From CAYWWY01 sp964580185 (GTDB taxonomy: Bacteria; Thermotogota; Thermotogae; MWEM01): a stretch of DNA of 64,000 nucleotides. Positions 1 through 7,888 of this stretch are shown here, piece after piece. Both the position numbers and the translations under genes were made by a program. The stretch is taken from positions 1-64,000 of the forward strand of contig CAZOJQ010000006.1 of NCBI GenBank assembly GCA_964580185.1, given 5' to 3'. Numbering within the stretch: the stretch's first letter is position 1; each line of letters starts with the position of its first letter. The notes under the pieces were generated by a model. The model was not told the DNA's origin. It ran no database searches and saw nothing but the letters and a program-made list of their open reading frames with translations.

Positions 1-657
1 ATGCTGGTCCATCCTGCGATGTATACCCACCCAAACCCTGAAACGGTTTTAATTATCGGGGGCGGAGACGGGGGAACACTACGCGAAGCCCTTCGCCATA
101 CTTCCGTTCAAAAAGCGGTGCTCTGCGAAATTGACGGGCAAGTGATCGAAGTGGCCAAAGAATGGCTTCCGAGAATGTCGGGAAGCTTTGATGATCCAAG
201 GGCAGAAATCCATGTAGCTGACGGAGTCGATTTTCTCCAGAGCACGGATCTCCTTTTTGACGTGATCATAATCGATTCCACCGACCCCACAGCCGGAGAA
301 GGCGGGAATCTCTTCACCGAAGCTTTCTACAATCTTTGCAAGGAACGATTGACTCCTTACGGGATTCTATGTGCTCAGACAGAAAATCCCACATATGATC
401 GCGTTTGGATGAAACGGGCCTTTTTTCGCATTCAGTCCGCTTTCCCGAACGCGAGAGTCTACACCTCTCCATGTCCTCAATACCCTTCAGGGTATTGGTG
501 CTATACCATCGGGTCAAAAGGTCCAGATCCTTTGCATCGAATTCCTTCGAAGAGAGAAACGGATTCTCTTTCTCTCCAATACTATACGCCAGAAATCCAT
601 ACGGCTTCTTTTTCTCTCCCCCCTTTCCTGTCTCAACTGCTCGCTCTTCCTCTCTGA
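1..657 (+). CDS. speE: Spermidine synthase (polyamine aminopropyltransferase), 5' end cut by window
   Basis: Transfers an aminopropyl group from decarboxylated S-adenosylmethionine to putrescine in the cytoplasm. The visible 218 residues form the Rossmann catalytic domain: GGGDGG (20-25) for the nucleoside, CEID (42-45), and DSTDPT (92-97) with the catalytic aspartate, followed by GGNLFTEAFY. The first in-window codon is an ATG, but it corresponds to the methionine of the family's internal YHEMLVHP motif. About 60-70 N-terminal residues, the small beta-strand domain, therefore lie before the window. The spelling of the active-site region resembles the Thermotoga enzyme as I recall it. It ends convergently, 24 nt before the minus-strand DUF362 gene. 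Confidence 0.93.
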   Translation: MLVHPAMYTHPNPETVLIIGGGDGGTLREALRHTSVQKAVLCEIDGQVIEVAKEWLPRMSGSFDDPRAEIHVADGVDFLQSTDLLFDVIIIDSTDPTAGEGGNLFTEAFYNLCKERLTPYGILCAQTENPTYDRVWMKRAFFRIQSAFPNARVYTSPCPQYPSGYWCYTIGSKGPDPLHRIPSKRETDSLSLQYYTPEIHTASFSLPPFLSQLLALPL

Positions 658-681
658 ACCGGGTCGGTACCCCTCCTGAAG

Positions 682-1716
682 TTAGAGAATCAGCTGGATA
701 GCGTCATAGGGACAGCATTCGTGGCAAACATAACATCGGATGCATTTCTTTTTGTCCACCGCATACTGATCGATTTCAATTGCTTTAGCCGGACAATGGC
801 TTTCGCACAAACGGCACAGTTTGCATCGTTCGGGATTGATCATTGGCCAACGCTCCGGAGATGGGAGCCTATTGCCCAACCATGTGCTTGCTTGAAACAC
901 CAGAGCCGTTGCGGGAAGCATAATCGTGTCATGCCACTCTCCGCGGATCTCATAATTTGGAATCAACCCCCGTTTGCGCGATTGAACCAATACGGGAACC
1001 GTTTCTTCCCGTACCTGCAGTCGATCGGCGAGGGCATGATCCAGGCAATACCCATTTTGCGCGATTCCGATCACGCCGAAAGGCTTGGGGGTTCCGTTTG
1101 CGGGTCCGTTTCCTTCCATGCCGACAACCCCATCAACAATATTGAGCGTGGGATGGACCAACCCATGGATGTCGATCAGAAGATCCGCAAACCGTCCAAT
1201 ACTGCCCGCGCGCACATGCCAAAGCTGCTTTTCTTTCCCAACCATACAACCATACGTATTCTTGACTGCCATTGTCAAAACTGTCTGACTATGGGTTTTC
1301 AGTTTGGCGATGTTGACTACTCCATCGACTTCAAACACTTCTTGGGCCAATCGGATTCCGGAAAACTTCCATCCCTTTCGAAGCGCTCCCCTCGTAAATG
1401 GCTGGATTGGAACACCTAGCTCTTTGCATACTGCCCCGATTCCGCAAACACGAGTCACTTCTTCAACGGATTGAGTGATTGGACTATCCGAAAGAAACGG
1501 GCGACATCCTTGCGCCAGCAGAAAGGACAAGACGGCATGAACCACTTGAGGATGCGTGGTTACAGCTTCCTGAGAGACATGCGCTGAAAGCAGGTTGGGT
1601 TTGACCAAAATCCGGGCTCCTTGGGGAAACAGCGCCCGGTATTCTGACAGGGCAGGCCCCATGACCGTATCGGCAAACTCGTACGATTTGCACTCCAAAA
1701 GCGATACTCGTTCCAT
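682..1716 (-). CDS. DUF362 domain protein with C-terminal 2x[4Fe-4S] ferredoxin domain
   Basis: 344 residues. The N-terminal ~280 residues match the DUF362 pattern (ILVKPNLL near 40, NIAKLKTHSQT near 140, VKNTYGCMVGK near 155). The C-terminus carries two bacterial ferredoxin clusters: C298-C301-C304-C308-P and C325-C328-C331-C335-P. Members of this family are widespread in anaerobes and presumed to take part in electron transfer, but the reaction is not established. No signal peptide, so probably cytoplasmic. The start ATG has a good AGGAGG ribosome site. It is divergent from secG, and a TGGTAAAAT candidate -10 on the minus strand (1754-1762) overlaps the secG promoter. Confidence 0.85.
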   Translation of the reverse strand: MERVSLLECKSYEFADTVMGPALSEYRALFPQGARILVKPNLLSAHVSQEAVTTHPQVVHAVLSFLLAQGCRPFLSDSPITQSVEEVTRVCGIGAVCKELGVPIQPFTRGALRKGWKFSGIRLAQEVFEVDGVVNIAKLKTHSQTVLTMAVKNTYGCMVGKEKQLWHVRAGSIGRFADLLIDIHGLVHPTLNIVDGVVGMEGNGPANGTPKPFGVIGIAQNGYCLDHALADRLQVREETVPVLVQSRKRGLIPNYEIRGEWHDTIMLPATALVFQASTWLGNRLPSPERWPMINPERCKLCRLCESHCPAKAIEIDQYAVDKKKCIRCYVCHECCPYDAIQLIL

Positions 1717-1750
1717 TTCGAACCCTCCTACCGTTCAAAATTCCATTTTC

Positions 1751-1779
1751 TTGATTTTACCATGTTTTTCCTGTATAAT
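1751..1779 (+). promoter_or_regulatory. Sigma-70-type promoter of secG-tyrS
   Basis: TTGATT (1751-1756), 17-nt spacer, TATAAT (1774-1779), followed by a short leader and AGGAGG before secG. A minus-strand TGGTAAAAT (1754-1762) overlaps it, so divergent transcription with the DUF362 gene is likely. Confidence 0.75.
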
Positions 1780-1817
1780 CGATCGGATCAATAACCATTT
1801 TAGAGGAGGCAATTTTC

Positions 1818-2057
1818 ATGGAAATTTTGAAAGTCATCGTGTATATTCTTCATACCCTGATTTCGGTCGGGTTGATCGTGACCGTAACCCTGAACATGGC
1901 CAAACACACATCTCTTGGCGGAGCATTTGGTTCAGGTGGGGCAAACACCGTTTTTGGGCGCGAAAAGGGATTGGACCCCTTAAGCAAGGTTACTCTTTGG
2001 CTTGCGATCGCGTTTTTCGTTATGAGCTTTGTAACTGCGTATGTTATGGTCCAGTAA
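1818..2057 (+). CDS. secG: Protein-export membrane protein SecG
   Basis: Small non-essential subunit of the SecYEG translocon in the inner membrane. The 79 residues show the SecG arrangement: a first hydrophobic helix (about 3-25), a conserved short loop (LGGAFGSGGANTVFGR, 33-48) and a second helix (about 56-78). The length is typical. A strong AGAGGAGG ribosome site lies 9 nt before the ATG. tyrS begins 3 nt after the stop, so the two are cotranscribed from the promoter at 1751-1779. Confidence 0.9.
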   Translation: MEILKVIVYILHTLISVGLIVTVTLNMAKHTSLGGAFGSGGANTVFGREKGLDPLSKVTLWLAIAFFVMSFVTAYVMVQ

Positions 2058-2059
2058 GA

Positions 2060-3265
2060 ATGACCCCCCAACAGCAACTGGCGTTTTTGAAAAAAAACGC
2101 CGTTGATCTATTTTCCCCCGATGAGTTTCTGGACAAGCTCAAGGAAAATCGTCCGCTCAAGGTGAAACTTGGCGTTGATCCTTCGCGCCCAGACCTTCAT
2201 TTGGGCCATGCGGTGGTATTGAGGAAGCTCAGAGATTTCCAACAACTGGGCCATGAAGTGATCTTGATCATTGGGGATTTCACTGCCCGAATCGGCGATC
2301 CCACCGGCCGATCAAAAACCCGGCCCATGCTCTCTGCCGAAGAGGTTCGGACCTATGCGCAAACCTACCAAAACCAGGTATGGACCGTCTTGGACCCCGA
2401 TAAAACCCAAATCCGATTCAATGGAGAATGGCTGGATCCGATGAGCTTTGAATCGGTGATTCGGCTTGCCGCGAAATATACCGTAGCCCGAATGTTGGAA
2501 CGAGATGATTTCCACACTCGGTATCAACGCAATGAACCCATAAGCGTTGCCGAGTTTTTATACCCGCTTGCCCAAGCCTATGACAGCGTTGCCATTGGCG
2601 CTGATATCGAACTGGGAGGAACCGATCAACTCTTCAATCTTCTGGTTGGTCGGAAAATCCAGGAAGAACACGGCCAAAGAGCTCAAGTCGTCATGACAGT
2701 GCCCTTGCTCGAAGGAACGGATGGTTCTCAAAAGATGAGCAAATCCTTGGATAACTACATTGCATTCACCGATTCCCCGGCTGATGTTTTTGGGAAGATC
2801 ATGTCCATCCCCGATTCCTTGATGCCCAAATACTATCGCCTCCTTTCTGATCTCGAAGAAAACGAAGTCCATGAACTGTTCCAACAAATCGATCATGGAA
2901 TCCTCCATCCAAGGGATGCCAAGATGCGCTTGGGTGAGAGCATCGTTTCCTTTTTGTATTCGCCCAACCAGGCATGTGAAGCCCGCGAGGGATTCGTTCA
3001 CGTTTTCCAGAAGCGGGAAACGCCAAAGGAAATGCCCGATTTCCCCGTTGTCGATTATCCGCCAATCGCTTTCGAGTTGGTCGCAGATGCAGCCCGACTA
3101 AGCAAAAGCGAAAGCAAACGATTGATTCTGCAAGGGGGCGCCAAAATCAACGAAATCCCGATCCAAGATCCCTTTTCCGAAGTGAACGTATCCGAGGGAG
3201 ATGTGCTGCGGATCGGAAAGCGGAGGTTTTTTCGAATCACCTTATCGTCTCGGACCTCTTCTTGA
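2060..3265 (+). CDS. tyrS: Tyrosyl-tRNA synthetase
   Basis: Class I aminoacyl-tRNA synthetase charging tRNA-Tyr. 401 residues from the ATG two bases after the secG stop. An open frame continues further upstream, but that extension would overlay secG in another frame and is rejected. Visible signatures: the HIGH-type motif DLHLGHAVVL near residue 40, GDFTARIGDPTGRS, GGTDQLFNLLVGR, the KMSKS loop, and a C-terminal S4 RNA-binding domain (RLSKSESKRLILQGGAKIN). There is almost no ribosome site of its own, so translation is probably coupled to secG. No terminator is evident after the stop. Confidence 0.95.
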   Translation: MTPQQQLAFLKKNAVDLFSPDEFLDKLKENRPLKVKLGVDPSRPDLHLGHAVVLRKLRDFQQLGHEVILIIGDFTARIGDPTGRSKTRPMLSAEEVRTYAQTYQNQVWTVLDPDKTQIRFNGEWLDPMSFESVIRLAAKYTVARMLERDDFHTRYQRNEPISVAEFLYPLAQAYDSVAIGADIELGGTDQLFNLLVGRKIQEEHGQRAQVVMTVPLLEGTDGSQKMSKSLDNYIAFTDSPADVFGKIMSIPDSLMPKYYRLLSDLEENEVHELFQQIDHGILHPRDAKMRLGESIVSFLYSPNQACEAREGFVHVFQKRETPKEMPDFPVVDYPPIAFELVADAARLSKSESKRLILQGGAKINEIPIQDPFSEVNVSEGDVLRIGKRRFFRITLSSRTSS

Positions 3266-3316
3266 GCCAATTGCATCAATGATATCTAAAGCCCTCGGGC
3301 ATTTGCAAAAGTACGC

Positions 3317-3346
3317 TTGATTATGGTAAAATCATCATGGTATAAT
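3317..3346 (+). promoter_or_regulatory. Promoter of the coiled-coil envelope gene
   Basis: TTGATT (3317-3322), 18-nt spacer, TATAAT (3341-3346) preceded by TGG. It gives a leader of about 140 nt before the ATG at 3492. Confidence 0.75.
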
Positions 3347-3350
3347 ATCT

Positions 3351-3377
3351 GGCCCATACCGTGTTTTTCTATGGGTC
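3351..3377 (+). other. Possible 5'-terminal leader hairpin
   Basis: GGCCCATA (3351-3358) pairs with TATGGGTC (3370-3377) around an 11-nt loop, with one G-T pair. It sits at the expected transcription start and has no T-run, so an mRNA-stabilising hairpin is more likely than a terminator. Confidence 0.45.
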
Positions 3378-3491
3378 ATGCCTACAAAGAAACAGATGGC
3401 AATCCGTATGGCCTTTGAAAAGTCAATGACACCCGAATAGAAATAATCGTGGATTGAAAATACAGGACAATCGGAAAGGGGGAGATTACAT

Positions 3492-5807
3492 ATGAGAAAG
3501 GTGCTGGTCTGCGCCATCACCCTGTTGTTGCTTGTCACTCCCTTATTGGCTCAAGAAGATGCCGATCCAACGGATCAGGTGTTTTTGGAGGCGCTGAGCA
3601 AATATGGGGAGAGGATTCAGGTTCTGGAAGGGCTGGTTCAGGATCTAAAAGCACAACCGGAACTGGTACAGCAAAGGTTCGATGTATTAATTGCGCAAGA
3701 TCGCTTTTTGTGGACCAAACTCCAGTCATCCTTTCAAGATTTGGACGCTGCCATTCGGAGAATGGAAGCGAGGATATCCGATTTGCATGGTCCCATCCAA
3801 CAGACTCATCTCGAAGAAATCCGTACGTTGGGAGTCATCGTTGATTTGATGGCCCAGAAGCTTCAGGATCTGAGCAAACCGGTATCCGTCGATCCCAAAG
3901 AACCGGAAACACAAAGGCAGATTGCCGCATTGGAAGGAACGATTACTGAGTTACAAGCCAATGATCAGTTTTTATGGAAGAAAATCCAAAACACGGCTCA
4001 ACAACTGGAAGAAAACGCAGCAGAGATCCATGACCTGATTCAGAGTCGAGTAGCGGCGATCAACCAGAGGATTCGCTGGTTGGAGACAGTTGTAGAGTCG
4101 ATGAAAGATCAGAACATAGAAATCCTTGGACTTGATCAAGATCTCCAGGAGATTCGGTTCATGATCGGTGGACTCGAACAATCCCTTGTCAACACGCGTG
4201 ACTTAGCCATGGAATTATTTTTTACCGCGCAGGGGGATGCGTTGAAATCCCAAGACGCAGTGAATCGAATGGTTCCCCAACTGGCAGTCATTGAAGAAAA
4301 ACAGCAAACGCTCGAAGAAGCCCTCTTTTCCATCCATCAATCGATCGATGAACTCAGAGCCAATGACCGGTTTCTTTGGCAACGGATCCAATATACGCAA
4401 CAACAGATGGATGCAATTGACCAATCGCTGAACCAGCAAATCCAAGATCGGGTCATCGCGATCAATCAGAGAATTCGCTGGTTAGAGACCGTTGTGGAGC
4501 GCTTGAAGGATGATTCTCTATCGGAAAAGCAGTTTGCGGAAGGGATGAACGCGCTCAGCAGCGAGATTCAATCTCTGAAAAGTCAGTTGTTGGTGGTTCA
4601 GGATATGGGTTTTGAGCAGTTTTTGACTACACAAAAGGACACAGACATTGTACGGAGCGATTTGATCAAGCTTTCTGAACGGGTCAATCAGCTTCAAACC
4701 GATCTTCCTCACCAGTTCGCTCGACTGGAAGCAAGAATTATTACAGTATTGGAAGGCGATCAAACCATTGGGATTCAAGAACACCTTCAGATCAAAGAGG
4801 ATCTGCATAAGCTCAATGTGGAGATATCAACCTTAGGTTCCAATCTCTCCAATTCTTTGGCCGACCTGTCTCGAGAACTGGAATACGTCAGAATTGAAGC
4901 GCATGCAGTCTCTTTGGAAGATATCCGCACAATAGGGCTCCTTGTTGATCTGCTTGCGGCTCGAACGAGCGAAATCGAAAGCATGATTCGGGCATTGCGG
5001 ATATCGGATCAAAATCTGGCTCAAACGATTGCCCGAATCTCCCAAACCACCCAAGACCTGGCTGCTAACGATCGGTTCCTTTGGATCCGCATCCGGGAAA
5101 TTCAGCAGCAGTTGGTCGATCAAATGAATCAGCTGGAAGAAAAGACCGAACTGACCTTGGAAGAACGATTCCGTTCCGTGAATTTGCGATTCCGATGGTT
5201 GGAAACTCAGGTACAGAAACTCGCGCAACAAACCCCCATACTAACGCAAAAAGTGGAGAAGCTTGAAACGCGAGCGGATCAAGCCGAGCAAGATTGGACC
5301 GTCCTTTTGGATCGGATCGATCAGATCGAGGATTCATTGGAATCAAGCCGTTGGGCATCGAATATGCGCATGCGCTGGATTGAAACTCAGATCGAACAGC
5401 TTAAGACCAACACTGCCAACCTGTCTCAAATCCAGAATGAGTTGCGCCAGAACCTCGATGCGTACTACGAAACACACCAAGCAGACATGGCGCGTATGAG
5501 TACGGAACTGGAACGATCGACTCAACAGATCCAGACGCAAATTACCGAAACCGATCGTACGTTGACTCGTTCCATCCAAGATCTTGAAACAAACATGCGC
5601 GCGCAAATCAGCGGTCTGGCTCTCCGAGTGACCCAAGTGGAAGGTTTTGAGTCCGAAATCGACCGTCTGTCCATTCGAACCCAAGATCTCGAAGATCGTA
5701 CCGATCTTCTGGAGAATCGGATCCTTCGAGTTTCAGACGCAGCTTCCACCGCCTTTATGGTCGCAATAGCGAGCCTTGTTGTCGGAGCCATCGCTTTATT
5801 CAAATAG
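3492..5807 (+). CDS. Long coiled-coil envelope protein with C-terminal membrane anchor (Omp-alpha-like)
   Basis: 771 residues. An N-terminal signal peptide ends near LLAQED (about 20). The rest is almost entirely alpha-helical heptad sequence rich in Gln, Glu, Leu and Ile, and the last ~20 residues form one hydrophobic segment ending in ALFK. This is the architecture of the Thermotoga Omp-alpha rod that spaces the outer membrane from the cell body. I see no canonical N-terminal SLH domain, however. A cassette recurs: A-x-D-x-FLW at residues 68, 156, 290 and 525, followed about 33 residues later by R-[FIM]-RW-[IL]-ET (near 190, 323, 562, 623). An IRT-[IL]-G-x-[IL]-VDL motif occurs near 106 and 475. 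It has its own promoter and a GGGGAG ribosome site. The role as a periplasmic spacer is inference. Confidence 0.7.
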   Translation: MRKVLVCAITLLLLVTPLLAQEDADPTDQVFLEALSKYGERIQVLEGLVQDLKAQPELVQQRFDVLIAQDRFLWTKLQSSFQDLDAAIRRMEARISDLHGPIQQTHLEEIRTLGVIVDLMAQKLQDLSKPVSVDPKEPETQRQIAALEGTITELQANDQFLWKKIQNTAQQLEENAAEIHDLIQSRVAAINQRIRWLETVVESMKDQNIEILGLDQDLQEIRFMIGGLEQSLVNTRDLAMELFFTAQGDALKSQDAVNRMVPQLAVIEEKQQTLEEALFSIHQSIDELRANDRFLWQRIQYTQQQMDAIDQSLNQQIQDRVIAINQRIRWLETVVERLKDDSLSEKQFAEGMNALSSEIQSLKSQLLVVQDMGFEQFLTTQKDTDIVRSDLIKLSERVNQLQTDLPHQFARLEARIITVLEGDQTIGIQEHLQIKEDLHKLNVEISTLGSNLSNSLADLSRELEYVRIEAHAVSLEDIRTIGLLVDLLAARTSEIESMIRALRISDQNLAQTIARISQTTQDLAANDRFLWIRIREIQQQLVDQMNQLEEKTELTLEERFRSVNLRFRWLETQVQKLAQQTPILTQKVEKLETRADQAEQDWTVLLDRIDQIEDSLESSRWASNMRMRWIETQIEQLKTNTANLSQIQNELRQNLDAYYETHQADMARMSTELERSTQQIQTQITETDRTLTRSIQDLETNMRAQISGLALRVTQVEGFESEIDRLSIRTQDLEDRTDLLENRILRVSDAASTAFMVAIASLVVGAIALFK

Positions 5808-5834
5808 ACCGCGAAATCAAAAAAGGAAAGGGGG

Positions 5835-5864
5835 TTGCAAAAGCATTTCGAATTATAGTATAAT
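5835..5864 (+). promoter_or_regulatory. Promoter of the beta-barrel gene
   Basis: TTGCAA (5835-5840), 18-nt spacer, TATAAT (5859-5864). The leader contains a short palindrome, GTACTGGAGTAC, and ends in GAGGGAGGGG before the ATG. Confidence 0.75.
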
Positions 5865-5930
5865 AGGTTCAAGTGTACTGGAGTACCAAGCATTGGCAAC
5901 GAAAAACTTTCAAGAGGGAGGGGTAAGTTT

Positions 5931-7811
5931 ATGAGGAAAGTAGTATTGTTTGCACTGGCAGCTGTTCTCGTAATGGGACTGACCTTTGCGGCGCAGCAGG
6001 GAACTGTTGAGCTGCTGCAGGGAAGTGGCGTCGTCACCGTAGGCGATCCTTTGGTTTTGACCTATACGCTGAGCATGGGCTATGAAGATGTCGCAACCCG
6101 AGTCGTAGAAGTCAAAGGCGACAAAGTTGAGGACAACGTCATCGTAATGCTCCTGCAAGACAGTTCAGCAGGTGCTGTGTACCAAGCCAAGAAAGAAGTC
6201 TATCCCACCGAGCAGAGAACCGTGTATTACATCAGCGCGGCCGAACTCAAGGGAACAGACGTGAAGCTCGTTGCCGTCATGAGAGACTGGAACGGCAAAA
6301 TCGTTGCACAGAAAGAACTTGCTGTTGCATGGAAGCAGGACAATGAAGTCTATACCATCGAACTGTATCCCGAAGCAGAAGGGATCTACAGCGTGATGGC
6401 ATGGGTCCAGCTGAAGGATGGCACCCGCCTGAGCATGGTGGAAGCCGGACAGCTGATCGCCCTGAAGAAATACATGGAAGCCGCCGATTGGGACTGGCTG
6501 ACTGCATCCAAGAGCGGAAACTACTTCCTCCAGGTTCGCACGGGTGTCGAACTCCTTGTCGCCTTTGACGATGATGGCAAGATCGCCGGAACCGAAGGCG
6601 CCCAAAGAGAAACACCTCCGATGCACCTGGGTCTCTATGGTGTTGGACAAAAGGGCATTCCTTCCATCGTATGGAGCATCAAGGGAACTCAACCCGGTTG
6701 GGGCGATTTGGAACTCGTAGTCAACGAAGTAGGCGCCTCTGCAGCTGATGCATATGACAACTTCACCGGGTACATCCGCTACAAACTGTACTCCGAGATG
6801 GATGAAGGCGACTGCTGCTCCGTAACCGGAGAAAAGTGGGGCGTATGGCTTGTCGTAGGTACTGGTCAGATTCACGAGTTGTACGGTACTGGCTGGTCCA
6901 AATGCGCCATGAGCTATCACCTCATCGGTATCAGCAATGTTCGCTCCTGGAGCTGGATTGTCCAAAAGGGCAAAATCAGCACCGGATTCCTCAAAGCCGA
7001 GATTTTCCTGAACACCGGTGATTTCCTCTTCACGATCACACCCGTCATCGGAACCTACACCAAAGAAGGCGGAATCTTCGGCAGCTACGAATGGGGCGGT
7101 TCCAACGATGCAGAAGAAGGCATCTACCATTCCAATCTGCTTGAGCACATTGAATTCAACCTCTTCGTCGATATGACCTTCAAAAAGGCCATCACCTTCC
7201 ACTTTGGCGCATGGAACGACTTTGAAGTCATCGGCGTTGGCGTGAGCACCAAGATCGGCAGTGTCGAACTGGGTGGAGCGATCCGCTATCAGAACAACGA
7301 ACCCACTGGTGGCACACCAGCCGCTACATTACTTTGGGCCGCGCACATGAGAATGCTAGATATCACCCTCGGCAACTTCCTGCCCTTCGATATGTTTGAG
7401 AAGGTAAGCCTTGGAATATTCGCTCAAGGAAGCGCCGATGATCTGGAATTCAACAACCTGTCCATCGACAATGTAGACATTTTTGCTGACCTGGGCGCAG
7501 TCATCAAGAGCAGCTGTTGCGAACCCGTATATCCCATCAAGATCGCCTTCAGGGTTGGTAAGAAGCCTTCTGACGACTACACCGGTTCCCAACAGACCCT
7601 ATCTGATCTCGATTTCGAGTTGAAGGCCATCTGGGGTCAGTACAACTACAGCCTGGGCAGTGTTGGACCCGTCAGCCTGACCGCCAGCCTCGGAGCCATG
7701 TATGCATTCACAAGCGATGTTTCTGTGGATAATGGCCCTTACGGCCTGGGTTGGTTCACCGGACCCGCTCTTGGTGTAGCCTGGCAGGTTACCGGAAGAG
7801 TTCAGTGGTAA
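5931..7811 (+). CDS. Exported protein, probable outer-membrane beta-barrel
   Basis: 626 residues. A clear signal peptide (MRKVVLFALAAVLVMGLTFA, cleavage near 20) is followed by about 200 residues of beta-rich soluble-looking sequence. Then come many alternating aromatic/hydrophobic strands ending in VTGRVQW. A terminal aromatic residue is typical of BAM-assembled outer-membrane proteins. Two paired cysteines (CC) occur, in DCCSVTG and SSCCEPVY. I do not recognise a named family. Position next to the coiled-coil gene, its own strong promoter, a strong ribosome site and a strong terminator suggest an abundant envelope protein, perhaps the Omp-beta partner. That role is inferred from context. 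Confidence 0.6.
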   Translation: MRKVVLFALAAVLVMGLTFAAQQGTVELLQGSGVVTVGDPLVLTYTLSMGYEDVATRVVEVKGDKVEDNVIVMLLQDSSAGAVYQAKKEVYPTEQRTVYYISAAELKGTDVKLVAVMRDWNGKIVAQKELAVAWKQDNEVYTIELYPEAEGIYSVMAWVQLKDGTRLSMVEAGQLIALKKYMEAADWDWLTASKSGNYFLQVRTGVELLVAFDDDGKIAGTEGAQRETPPMHLGLYGVGQKGIPSIVWSIKGTQPGWGDLELVVNEVGASAADAYDNFTGYIRYKLYSEMDEGDCCSVTGEKWGVWLVVGTGQIHELYGTGWSKCAMSYHLIGISNVRSWSWIVQKGKISTGFLKAEIFLNTGDFLFTITPVIGTYTKEGGIFGSYEWGGSNDAEEGIYHSNLLEHIEFNLFVDMTFKKAITFHFGAWNDFEVIGVGVSTKIGSVELGGAIRYQNNEPTGGTPAATLLWAAHMRMLDITLGNFLPFDMFEKVSLGIFAQGSADDLEFNNLSIDNVDIFADLGAVIKSSCCEPVYPIKIAFRVGKKPSDDYTGSQQTLSDLDFELKAIWGQYNYSLGSVGPVSLTASLGAMYAFTSDVSVDNGPYGLGWFTGPALGVAWQVTGRVQW

Positions 7812-7836
7812 GATCGAATCCGTTGTAAAGATACAC

Positions 7837-7867
7837 AAAAAACCCCGCGTATGCGGGGTTTTTTTTA
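7837..7867. terminator. Bidirectional rho-independent terminator
   Basis: AACCCCGC (7841-7848), loop GTAT, GCGGGGTT (7853-7860) with a T-run after it and an A-run before it. It can serve both the beta-barrel gene (plus) and the mannosidase gene (minus). Confidence 0.9.
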
Positions 7868-7888
7868 TCGCAGTTAAGAGACCGCTCG

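Noticed and set aside
1595..2059. In-frame upstream extension of tyrS
   Set aside because: It would overlay secG in another frame; synthetase homology begins right after the ATG at 2060.
6165..7202. Long open frame (345 codons) antisense to the beta-barrel gene
   Set aside because: No recognisable domain, no ribosome site, and the plus strand has a signal peptide, promoter and terminator. It reflects codon bias of the sense gene.
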